Positions 20,902 through 29,548 of a stretch of DNA of 43,667 nt are shown piece after piece. The stretch spans positions 44,377-88,043 of the forward strand of contig NZ_LMCT01000028.1 of assembly GCF_001424875.1 (NCBI RefSeq), in the 5' to 3' direction. The notes below the pieces were generated by a model. The model worked only from the letters and a program-made list of their open reading frames with translations. It had not been told where the DNA came from and ran no database searches. Both the position numbers and the translations under genes were made by a program. The stretch's first letter is position 1. Every line of letters begins with the position of its first letter. This DNA comes from Kitasatospora sp. Root107 (GTDB lineage Bacteria > Actinomycetota > Actinomycetes > Streptomycetales > Streptomycetaceae).

Positions 20902-23700
20902 GTGTCCACTTCAGTGATCTCGGCTCGGGAAGCCGGTGTGCTAGAGCTGCTCGGGGAGCACCTGAGCAACGCCGAGATAGCCGCGCGGCTGTTCATCTCG
21001 GTACGGACGGTCGAGTCGCACGTCTCCTCGCTGTTGCGGAAGTTGGAGGTGCCGGACCGGCGGGCGCTGTCTCGGCACGCGCCCCGACCGACGGACGCCG
21101 GGCAGACGCGCCCGGCACCCGCGCTGCCGGCACCGCTGACGGCGTTCGTCGGCCGGACACGGGAACGCGGGGAGCTGGCCGAAGCGGTGACGGCACGTCG
21201 GCTGGTGACCGCCGTCGGTCTGGGCGGGGTGGGCAAGACGCGGCTCGCGCTGGCGGTGGCGGCGGACGTGGCAGGTGACTTCGCCGACGGGGTGTGCTTC
21301 GTCGACCTGGTCCCGGTCACCGATCCCGGGCGGGTGGGCGCGGCGGTCGCGGCGGCCATGGGCGTGGGCGAGCAGCCCGGGCGCGGCATCGACGACGCGC
21401 TGGTGGCCGCGTTGACGGACCGTCAGGCGCTGCTGGTGCTGGACAACTGCGAGCAGGTGCGCGACGGGGTGGCGCCGTTTCTGGAACGGCTGCTCGTCGC
21501 TTGCCCGGGGATACGGGTGCTCGCGACCAGCCGGGCCCGGCTGATGGTGCCGTTCGAGTGGGTCTTCCCGGTTCCGCCGCTGTCGCGCGTCGGAGGCGGC
21601 GAGTCGGAGGCGGTGGCCCTGTTCCTGGAGCGGGCGGCGGCGGTCGGCAGCGCCCCGGCTCCGGCGGATCGCGACCGGATCGCGGCGCTGTGCGAGCGGC
21701 TCGACGGCATGGCGCTGGCCATCGAACTGGCGGCGGCCCGGTGGTCCACGCTCGGACTGGACGGCCTGGCGGCCGGCCTCGGCGACCAGCTCCGGATCCT
21801 CGCCGGCGGCCCCCGTGCCGACGGCAGGCACCGGTCGGTGCGGGCCGTCCTCGACTGGAGCCACGACCTGCTCGAGCCGCAGGACCGGGCACTGCTGCGC
21901 CGGGTGTCGGCGTTCGTCGCTCCGTTCACCGCCGGGGCGGCCGCCGAGGTGGCCGGGTTCGCCCCGCTGGAGGCGGCCGCGGTCGCCGACGGGCTCGGCA
22001 GGCTCGCCGAGCAGAGCCTGCTCGCCGTGACACCGTCCGAGACCGGCACCCGCTACCAGGCGCTGGAGACCCTCCGTCAGTACGGCACGGAGCGGCTCTC
22101 CGACGTCGGTGAGCTCGACGATGTCCGGTCGCGCCACCTGGCATGGTGCCTGGCCGGTGCGGCTGCCCTCCGGGACGGCGGCGGCTCGGACTGGCGAGCC
22201 AGGTTCGACGCGGTCGCGGAGGACCTGCGGGCCGCTCTGACCTGGGCGGCGGGCCGGCCGGAGCAGCGCGCGGACGCGTGCCGTCTCGCCCTGTCCATGG
22301 CCGAGCTGGCCTTCACCCGCAACCTGCTGGGCGAGGCCCAACAGCGGTACGAGCAGGCGGCCCTGCTCGCGGCCGGCGCCGACGCTGCCGCCGCACTGCG
22401 GCAGGCCGCCGGGGTGGCCGGGTGCCGCAAGCTAGGTGACGACATGTACCGCCTGCACCGGGCCGCCGCCGAAGCCGCCCGCCGGGCCGGGGACGCCGCC
22501 GGGGCCGCCCGCGACCTGGCGGCGGCCGCCACCGCCGCCTACCGCTTCTCCAGCACGTTCATCAACCGGGTTCCGCCCGTGGACGAGGTGACCGGCCTGC
22601 TCGCGGCGGCGCGCGAGCTGACCGGTGACGACGACCCGGTCGCCGAGGCGGCTCTCGCGCTGGCCGAGGCCGCCGTGGTCGCGGACGCGTTCGGCGCCGT
22701 CCAGGGGGCCCCGGACAACACCGCACCGGACACCGTCGCGTGCGCCGAACGGGCTGTCGAGATCGCTCGGCGCGCGGGCGACCCGGTGGCGCGGTCAGCC
22801 GCCCTTGACGCGCTCTCCGGCGCCCAGAGCTGGGCCGGTGAGAGCTTCGCCGCCGCGGCTGCGGCCCGGGCCCGGATCGACATCCTGACCTCGGCACCGA
22901 GCACACCCGCCCGGACGCACGAGCTGATCGACGCCCTTGCCATGGCAGCCGCGACCGCCGTCGGCACGGGCGAGCTGACGGCGGCCCGTCGGTGGGGCGG
23001 CCGGCTCGCGGGCCAGCCGCAGCTGGCCGAGGTGGGCGACTACGCGACGTCCTGGCTGCTGGTCGCGGACGCGTTCGCGGGGCATGCCGACGCGGTGCTC
23101 ACCAGCAGCGTGCGATTCCTCGACGCGTGGGAGCAGGCCGGTCGGCAACGGTCGTTCTCACTCGGTCCGGCCGCGGCGTCCGTTGCGATGATCCACGGCT
23201 TGCGAGGCGACCACGAAGCTCGGGCGACCTGGCTCGCGGTCACCGAACGGGCAGGCAGCCAGGAGGATGACCACTACGGCCACGGGGCCGTCTTCGACGC
23301 CATGGTTCTGCTCCACCACGGGGACGCACACGCGGCCCTGGAGCGCATCGCGCCCGAGCCGGAGCAGGTGTGGAAGTGGGTCTGCTGGGTCTGGCTGCAC
23401 TGGTACGTGGCGCTCCGGGCCGAGGCAGCGGTCCTCGCCGGGCACCCGGACGCCCGGGGCCGGATCGCCGCGGCCCGGGCCATTGTCGCCGGGAACCCGG
23501 TCGCCTCCGCCCTGGTGGACCGGGCGGAGGCACTGCTCGGTGGTGATCTGCCGCAGTTGCTCGCCACCGCGTCGGCGTTCGAGGCGGCCGGCTGCCGCTA
23601 CCAGTGGGCGCGCACGCTCCTGCTCGCCGGGGGCGCGCACGCCGAGACCGGCGCGTCCGCACTGGCCGCCCTCGGACTCGCGCCCATGGCCGCTCGGTAG
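20902..23700 (+). CDS. LuxR-type HTH / NB-ARC ATPase / TPR-like transcriptional regulator
   Basis: 932 aa. An N-terminal LuxR helix-turn-helix (about 5-60) contains EHLSNAEIAARLFISVRTVE followed by SHVSSLLRKL, the usual recognition helix. An NB-ARC-type ATPase comes next: Walker A GLGGVGKTR (106-114), Walker B ALLVLDNCEQV, ATSRARLMVPFEWVFPVPPL sensor region, and LDGMALAIELAAARWSTLGL. The rest is a long Ala-rich helical repeat array (TPR-like, about 450-930). Such regulators hydrolyse ATP on ligand binding and then act on DNA; usually HTH is C-terminal in the LAL group, here it is first. GTG 20902 is taken as start on the basis of the nearby -10; GTG 20866 is an alternative. Confidence 0.88.
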   Translation: MSTSVISAREAGVLELLGEHLSNAEIAARLFISVRTVESHVSSLLRKLEVPDRRALSRHAPRPTDAGQTRPAPALPAPLTAFVGRTRERGELAEAVTARRLVTAVGLGGVGKTRLALAVAADVAGDFADGVCFVDLVPVTDPGRVGAAVAAAMGVGEQPGRGIDDALVAALTDRQALLVLDNCEQVRDGVAPFLERLLVACPGIRVLATSRARLMVPFEWVFPVPPLSRVGGGESEAVALFLERAAAVGSAPAPADRDRIAALCERLDGMALAIELAAARWSTLGLDGLAAGLGDQLRILAGGPRADGRHRSVRAVLDWSHDLLEPQDRALLRRVSAFVAPFTAGAAAEVAGFAPLEAAAVADGLGRLAEQSLLAVTPSETGTRYQALETLRQYGTERLSDVGELDDVRSRHLAWCLAGAAALRDGGGSDWRARFDAVAEDLRAALTWAAGRPEQRADACRLALSMAELAFTRNLLGEAQQRYEQAALLAAGADAAAALRQAAGVAGCRKLGDDMYRLHRAAAEAARRAGDAAGAARDLAAAATAAYRFSSTFINRVPPVDEVTGLLAAARELTGDDDPVAEAALALAEAAVVADAFGAVQGAPDNTAPDTVACAERAVEIARRAGDPVARSAALDALSGAQSWAGESFAAAAAARARIDILTSAPSTPARTHELIDALAMAAATAVGTGELTAARRWGGRLAGQPQLAEVGDYATSWLLVADAFAGHADAVLTSSVRFLDAWEQAGRQRSFSLGPAAASVAMIHGLRGDHEARATWLAVTERAGSQEDDHYGHGAVFDAMVLLHHGDAHAALERIAPEPEQVWKWVCWVWLHWYVALRAEAAVLAGHPDARGRIAAARAIVAGNPVASALVDRAEALLGGDLPQLLATASAFEAAGCRYQWARTLLLAGGAHAETGASALAALGLAPMAAR

Positions 23701-24181
23701 CCACACAACTTACGCACGGCTCATTCGTCCCGAGGTCGGCGTCGTAGTTCCCCGAGCGCTCCAAGGGGCCTTCGCGCTGGTCGGGGGCGGGTGCTCGATC
23801 ATCCGTCAGGTTGCTTGCCTGGCAGGGAAGTTGGGGCCGTTGATGCCGGACGTATTTCCGGTTCGTCCTCTTGGCCGCCCTGCCGGTGACTGGTACCGTC
23901 CTGGACCTGAGAGCGCTCTCAGTACACCTCCACCCATCTCACCACCACCGGGGTCACAGCCCCTCCCGCCCTGTCTCGGCCGGGTGTGGCGGGCCGGCCC
24001 CGTATGTGGCACCTGTCGGCGGCGCCCTCCTGCCGTGCCGGTGCCGCCGTTCCGCGACCGCATCCATGGAGCAGCGCTCGCCCGTGTCCCGGCCGCCGAC
24101 CCGCCCCTGCCAGGGGCCGGTCGGTGCCGTCCCATGCCGTCGCCCCCCGCACCGCGATGAACAAGGGAAGGACCCACCCCC
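23701..24181. other. 480-bp intergenic region between regulator and CBM56 gene
   Basis: No convincing gene on either strand; minus-strand frames here are continuations without start signals or family motifs. It holds the palindrome at 23907-23922 and, between it and the ATG at 24182, about 260 nt that would be a long 5' leader if transcription starts near the palindrome. Confidence 0.5.
23907..23922. promoter_or_regulatory. LacI-family operator, CebR-box-like palindrome
   Basis: CTGAGAGCGCTCTCAG is a perfect 16-bp palindrome. Its inner 14 bases match the CebR box TGGGAGCGCTCCCA at 12 of 14 positions. LacI-type repressors with such sites control polysaccharide-degrading genes in Streptomyces. 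It lies 260 nt before the CBM56 gene; the cognate repressor gene is not in the window. Site seen in sequence, regulator inferred. Confidence 0.7.
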
Positions 24182-26533
24182 ATGACGCTCCAGAGAACCG
24201 CTCCACGCGTCCGACGGCCGCGGCAGGGCGCCCGCGGCATCCCGCTGCTGCTGGCCGTGCTGGCGCTGCTGCTCGGCGGGCTCGGCCTGGCGCCGGGAAC
24301 GGCCGCCGCCGCGGACCCGGACTACACGCAGAGCGTGACCGCGACCAGCGGCACCCAGGCGAAGATCTCGTTCACCCCGACCACGGCGGCGCTCTACGTC
24401 GACGTGCACTACCTGGTGAACGCGGCCAACCAGCAGAACGTCCGGATGGTCAACGGCTCCGGGACCTGGACGCACTCGGTCAGCGGTCTGGTCAGCGGCA
24501 ACGTGCTGGACTACTGGTTCACGTACGAGAAGAGCGGGCCGCAGTACGACACCCCGCACTTCGGCTACACCCAGGGCGGCAGCACCGGCGGCCAGGTGGC
24601 GCAACCGACCTTCAGCCCGGCCGGCGGGCAGTACGCCTCCGCCCAGACGGTGACCATCTCGGACGCCACGGCCGGGGCGACCATCCGCTACACCCGGGAC
24701 GGTTCCACGCCGAACGGCAGCTCCCCGGTGTACACCGGGCCGATCAGCGTCACCGCCAGCGGCACCGTCCGGGCCTTCGCCCAGCTGGCGGGCCGCACCG
24801 ACTCCTCGGTGGCCACCGAGGTCTACACCATCGGTGGCACCCAGACCGGCTGCCCGGCGCAGTCGGACACGCCCAACTTCGGCCCCAACGTGCACATCTA
24901 CGACCCGAGCATGTCCGCCGCCACCATCCAGGCGCAGCTGGACGCCCACTTCGACCAGATGAAGGACACCCTGTCGGCCCAGTTCAGCTCGAACCGGGTG
25001 GCCGACCTGTTCAAGCCGGGCACCTACAACGTCAACGACAACGTGGGCTTCTACACCTCGGTGGCCGGCCTCGGCCAGAACCCCGGTGACGTGGTCATCA
25101 ACGGCAACATCACCGTCGACGCCTTCAACGCCTCGGACGCCGGCAACGCCACCCAGAACTTCTGGCGCAGCGCCGAGAACCTCGCCATCAACCCCGGTGG
25201 TGGCACCAACCGTTGGGCGGTGGCGCAGGCCGCCCCGTTCCGGCGGATCGACGTGCGCGGCAACCTGGCCCTCTACCCGGCCAGTTACGGCTGGGCCAGC
25301 GGCGGCTACGTCGCCGACAGCCGGGTCAGTGGCCAGATGGCCTCGATCTCCCAGCAGCAGTGGTACACCCGGGACAGCGGCCTCGGCAGCTGGGACGGCG
25401 GCGTCTGGAACATGGTCTTCTCCGGCGTCCAGGGCGCCCCGGCCAACACCTTCCCGACCCCGCCCGAGACGGTGCTCGCCACCACCCCGGTCTCCCGGGA
25501 CGTGCCGTACCTGTACGTCGACGGCGCCAACCGCTACCGGGTCTTCCTGCCGAGCCTGCGCACCAACGCGACCGGCCCGAGCTGGGCCGGTGGCAGCACC
25601 CCTGGCAGCTCGCTGCCGATGAGTCAGTTCTACGTGGTCAAGGCCGGGGACACCGCCGCCACCATCAACAACGCGCTCGCCCAGGGCTGCAACCTGTTCG
25701 TCACCCCCGGCGTCTACCACCTGAACCAGACGCTCAACGTCACCCGTGCCAACACGGTCGTGCTCGGCATCGGCTACCCGACCTTCGTCCCCGACAACGG
25801 CGTCAACGCCATGCAGGTCGCGGACGTCGACGGGGTAAGGCTCAAGGGCCTGCTGTTCGACGCCGGCACCACCAACTCGCAGGCGCTGCTGACCGTCGGC
25901 CCGGCCGGCTCGGCGGCGGGCCACGCGGCCAACCCGACCACGATCCAGGACGTGTTCTTCCGGATCGGCGGTCAGGTCGCGGGCAGGGCCACCACCAGCC
26001 TGGTGGTCAACAGCAGCAACACGATCATCGACCACATCTGGGCCTGGCGGGCCGACCACGGCAACGCCGGGACCTTCGGATGGACCGTCAACCCCGCCGA
26101 CACCGGCCTGATCGTCAACGGCAACAACGTGCTCGCCACCGGCCTGTTCGTCGAGCACTACCAGAAGCACGAGGTGATCTGGAACGGCCAGGGCGGCCGG
26201 ACGATCTTCTTCCAGAACGAGATGCCGTACGACGTGCCCGACCAGGCCGCCTGGAAGAGCTCGGCCACGGTCAACGGTTACGCCGCCTACAAGGTCGGCG
26301 CCAACGTCACCAGCCACGAGGCGTGGGGGCTGGGCAGCTACTGCTACTTCAACGTCAATCCGGCGGTGTCCGGCTACCACGCGTTCGAGGTGCCCAACGT
26401 GAGCGGCGTGCGGTTCCACTCGCTGCTCACCGTCTCACTGAACTACCAGGGCACCATCACCCACGTCATCAACGACACGGGAGGGGTGACCCCGACCGGT
26501 ACCACCCCGGTCAACGTGGTGTCCTACCCGTAA
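24182..26533 (+). CDS. secreted beta-1,3-glucan-binding (CBM56) beta-helix protein, probable glycan-active enzyme
   Basis: 783 aa; GGAAGGA precedes ATG 24182. Signal peptide 1-44 (core PLLLAVLALLLGGLGLAPGT). Residues about 46-135 match CBM56 (KISFTPTTAALYVDVHYLVN, LDYWFTYEKSGPQYDTPHFG). Residues 138-220 form a CHB_HEX_C-type module (TIRYTRDGSTPNGSSPVYTG). The remainder (228-783) is a large right-handed beta-helix of the pectate-lyase-like class (FVTPGVYHLNQTLNVTRANT, VRLKGLLFDAGTTNSQALL, NTIIDHIWAWRADHGNAG). This architecture is often annotated as adenylyl cyclase or factor 5/8 protein without evidence; a beta-glucan hydrolase is more likely given CBM56 and the operator. Catalytic residues cannot be assigned by eye. 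Confidence 0.8.
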   Translation: MTLQRTAPRVRRPRQGARGIPLLLAVLALLLGGLGLAPGTAAAADPDYTQSVTATSGTQAKISFTPTTAALYVDVHYLVNAANQQNVRMVNGSGTWTHSVSGLVSGNVLDYWFTYEKSGPQYDTPHFGYTQGGSTGGQVAQPTFSPAGGQYASAQTVTISDATAGATIRYTRDGSTPNGSSPVYTGPISVTASGTVRAFAQLAGRTDSSVATEVYTIGGTQTGCPAQSDTPNFGPNVHIYDPSMSAATIQAQLDAHFDQMKDTLSAQFSSNRVADLFKPGTYNVNDNVGFYTSVAGLGQNPGDVVINGNITVDAFNASDAGNATQNFWRSAENLAINPGGGTNRWAVAQAAPFRRIDVRGNLALYPASYGWASGGYVADSRVSGQMASISQQQWYTRDSGLGSWDGGVWNMVFSGVQGAPANTFPTPPETVLATTPVSRDVPYLYVDGANRYRVFLPSLRTNATGPSWAGGSTPGSSLPMSQFYVVKAGDTAATINNALAQGCNLFVTPGVYHLNQTLNVTRANTVVLGIGYPTFVPDNGVNAMQVADVDGVRLKGLLFDAGTTNSQALLTVGPAGSAAGHAANPTTIQDVFFRIGGQVAGRATTSLVVNSSNTIIDHIWAWRADHGNAGTFGWTVNPADTGLIVNGNNVLATGLFVEHYQKHEVIWNGQGGRTIFFQNEMPYDVPDQAAWKSSATVNGYAAYKVGANVTSHEAWGLGSYCYFNVNPAVSGYHAFEVPNVSGVRFHSLLTVSLNYQGTITHVINDTGGVTPTGTTPVNVVSYP

Positions 26534-26547
26534 GGCCGACCGGAAGA

Positions 26548-26646
26548 CAGGGGCTCGGGGAACTGCAAGGTGATCCGTGCGTAGCGGGTCAGGCACTTTC
26601 GCAGTGACCCGAACGCCAGATCTCCTCGCAGTTCCCCGAGCCCCTG
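26548..26646. repeat. nested palindromic intergenic element, probable bidirectional terminator
   Basis: CAGGGGCTCGGGGAACTGC (26548-26566) and its exact complement (26628-26646) enclose 61 nt that contain a second stem, CGGGTCA (26585-26591) with TGACCCG (26605-26611). GGGGAACTGC-type palindromes of about 100 nt recur between genes in Streptomyces genomes. It lies between two convergent genes (stops at 26533 and 26671), so it can end transcription from both sides. Confidence 0.75.
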
Positions 26647-26670
26647 GACAGTAGATGCCGAAGCGCCTGC

Positions 26671-27934
26671 CTAGCGGCTGGGCCAGGGGGTCGGGAGCTG
26701 CTCCGTGGCTTCGGAGAGGTGGGCGGTGATGACCAGGGTGCCGTCCTCGACCTGGTAGTCGAGGGGGGCGGAGAGGCGGCGCATGGTGGAGATCAGGCCG
26801 GTGTTGGAGGCGTGGGTGACGGCGTAGACGGTGGGGACGCCGGCTTCCAGGGCCAGGGCGGCCATCCGGCGGAGCAGGTCGACGCCGAGGCCGCGGCGCT
26901 GCCAGGTGTCCTCGACCAGGAGGGCGATCTCGGCGCTGTCGTCGTCCCACATCAGGTGGGCGAGGGCGACGATCCGGCCGTCCGAGGTCTCGACCGCGAG
27001 GGTCTGGCCATGGCGGGGGTCGAGCAGGTGGTCGAGGTAGCGGTCGGCGTCCTTGACCGGGCCGTGGTAGCGCTTGCGGAGGGCGTCGGTGGAGCACCGG
27101 CCGTGCATGGCGAGGGCGGCGGCCTTGTCCTCGGGGTCGGCCCGACGGACCGTCAGGTCGGTGCCGGCGGGGAGGGTGAGTCGGGCTTCGACCTTGGGGA
27201 CGCGGGGGCCGAGCAGCGAGTCCAGCTCGACCAGGGCCTGGGCGCGGGCGAACTCGGTCGGGGTGAAGGGCAGGTGCGGGCGGCTGAGTTCGATCAGGTC
27301 ACCGGAGGGGACGGGCAGTCGCATCAGGTGGCCGTCGATGCCCGCCGCGGCCTTGGCGCCGCCGTTCGGGAACTGCCGGATCGTGCACCGGCCGAACAGC
27401 CGGCGCAGCGCGACCGGCAGCTCGGCGGCGTCCAGCGCCGTCCGGGTGGCCAGCGCGAGGACGTGGGTCGGCTCGTCCACCAGGTCGTGGGCGTCGGCCT
27501 GTTCGGTCCAGATGTCCCGGCCGCCGCCGGCCGCGACCGCCCGGGCCAGGTCGGCCCGGCTGAGTGCCAGCGGGGCGCGGACCAGGAACTCGTCGACGGC
27601 GCCGACCGGCAGCGGGTGGGTCTGCATCGAGACGATGCTGATCTGCTGCCCGGCCAGTGCGGTGCAGATCCGGGCCAGGCTGCCGGGGGAGTCGGAAACG
27701 GTGGCGCGCAACCGCCAGAGCATGGTCTGCTCGAAGTCGCGCAGCGGTCCGGTCACCTCGGCGGCCTCGGCTCCCGGGGGTGCGGCCGGGTCGGGCCCTG
27801 GCGGCGGTGTTGGCGACCAGGTCGGCGGCCGCCACCGCGACGAAGACCGCGGCGAGTTCGGTGGAGTCGCGGCGCCAGCGGTGGTTGCGGGCGCTGCGGC
27901 GCTGGGCGCGGGAAGGCTGTGAAGTGGTGTCCAT
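26671..27934 (-). pseudogene. ACT-domain GNAT acetyltransferase gene with N-terminal frameshift
   Basis: The coherent start is ATG 27934 (MDTTSQPSRAQRRSARNHRW then AAVFVAVAAADLVANTAA), which then loses sense near 27797. From there another frame continues GPDPAAPPGAEAAEVTGPLR and runs unbroken to 26671. Removing one base in the AGGGCCCGA run joins them. The body has an ACT domain (LRATVSDSPGSLARICTALA) and a C-terminal GNAT domain with the acetyl-CoA loop WQRRGLGVDLL and AEIALLVEDT. Unrepaired, translation could start at an internal GTG (VTGPLRDFEQTM) and still yield ACT plus GNAT. Target amine unknown; ACT suggests amino-acid sensing. Confidence 0.7.
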
Positions 27935-28030
27935 GGAAGCATCGTGCTCTTCCGGTGTTTCGCGATCACGAATCCCCCGTGACCTGTTGGTTAATGTCTG
28001 CGGATGGCATCCGAACTGCCTCCCCTCAGA

Positions 28031-29483
28031 TCATGAACCGGTCGGACGCTCCGTCAGTTCCCGTCCTGCGCTGCGGACTTCGGACAACAGCAGTTCCAGG
28101 TCGGCTTCGGTGGTGGTGGCGTTCAGCAGACACGCCCGAAGCATCTCGTGCCCCTGGTAGAGCGCGCCCGTAACAAAGGCCTGCCCGCGCAGCTGGACGG
28201 CGACCGGCAGTTCGCGGTTCACGGCGTCGGTGCGCGCGGGGTCGGCGGGCAGGTACCGGAAGGCCACGATCGAGGTGTGCACCGGGGCGAGCAGCTCCAG
28301 CTCCGGGTCGGCCTCGACCAGCGCGCCCAGGTGCCGGGCCAGTTCGGTCCAGCTCAGGTGCACCGGGGTCTCGTCCGACCAGGGTGCGGTGATGGCGGCC
28401 TTCAGGCCGATCAGCCCGGCGACGTCGGGAGCGGAACGGGCGGGTCTGCTCCATCCCGTACTCGGAGAACCAGCCGAGCGCCCCGGCCGCCTCGTCGCGC
28501 AGGTAGGAGGGGACCAGGCTGAAGGTGCCGCGCAGCTCGTCGGTGTCGCGGACCAGGGCACAGCCGCAGTCCACCGGGACGCCGAGCCACTTGTGCGGGT
28601 CGAGGGCGAGCGAGTCGGCCCGGTCCATCCCGGCGTACCGGTCGGCGAGGCCCGGGTCCAGCACGCCGAAGGCGCCGTACGCGCCGTCCACGTGCAGCCA
28701 GAGGCCCTCGGCCGCGCAGACGTCGGCGATCGGGTCGAAGGCGTCCACCACGCCGGTGCCGACCGTCCCGGCGGAGGCGACCGCGAGGAACGGGAGCAGC
28801 CCGGCGGCCCGGTCGGCGGCCACCGCCGCGGCCAGCGCGGCCGGGTCGAGCCGGCCCTCGGCGTCGGTGGCCACGGTGCGCAGGTGCCGGCTGCCCAGGC
28901 CGAGCAGTTCGACGGCCTTGCGGACGCAGGAGTGGGTCTCGGCGGTGGCGTACGCGACCAGCGGGGGCAGCCCGGCCAGGCCGTCCTCGCGCAGGTCGTG
29001 CCCGGCCAGGCGGGCGGCCCGGTTCCTGGCGGCGGCCAGGCAGAGGATGGTGGCCATCGAGGTACCGGAGGTGAGGATGCCGCCGCCGGCCGGGTGCGGG
29101 AAGCCGACCAGCTCGGCGATCCAGCGGACCACGGCCCGCTCCAGGTGGACGTCGGCGTGGTCGCCGCCGGCCGAGCTGGGGTTCATCGCGGCGGCGGCCA
29201 GGGTGGCCAGCACTCCGGCGGGGGCGGGGGCGGAGTTCACCCAGCCGAAGAAGCGGGGGTGCCCGTTGCCCATCGGAGCGGTCATCAGCTGACTGCCGAT
29301 CACCTCCAGCAGGCCCGCCAGCGGCATGCCGTCGGCGGGCAACGGCAGGTCGAGCAGCGCCTGCCGGTCGGCCTCGTCCATCGGCTGCCAGACCGGGCCG
29401 CCCGGCACCGCGTCGAGGTAGTCGGAGACCAGCTCGGCGGCGGATCGGGCGGCTGTGCGGAAGTCGTCGGCGGTGTCGCTCAT
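28031..29483 (-). pseudogene. PLP-dependent decarboxylase (group II, aromatic/glutamate type) with frameshift
   Basis: From ATG 29483 (GGAG upstream) the frame gives about 350 residues of a group II decarboxylase: HPRFFGWVNSAPAPAGVLA, GILTSGTSMATILCLAAARN, His184 in ATAETHSCVRKA, Asp266 in WLHVDGAYGAFG and PLP lysine Lys298 in ALDPHKWLGVPVDCGCALV. After EYGMEQTRPFRS it breaks (near 28428); the next frame continues DVAGLIGLKAAITAPWSDE and ends with RGQAFVTGALYQGHEMLRAC and a stop at 28031. One C fewer in a CCC run restores the frame. The segment after the break also lacks the usual LK-W--L--LG block, so more than an indel may have happened. Substrate class not decided. Confidence 0.75.
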
Positions 29484-29548
29484 GCTGCTGCTCCATCAGG
29501 GGTCATGGAGGCACGGCTTCCTCGGCGTACCCGGTGCTGGTGTAGACC

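Noticed and set aside
23954..26419. 821-aa minus-strand frame opposite the CBM56 gene
   Set aside because: Val/Gly/Arg-rich antisense translation; the plus strand has signal peptide and domains.
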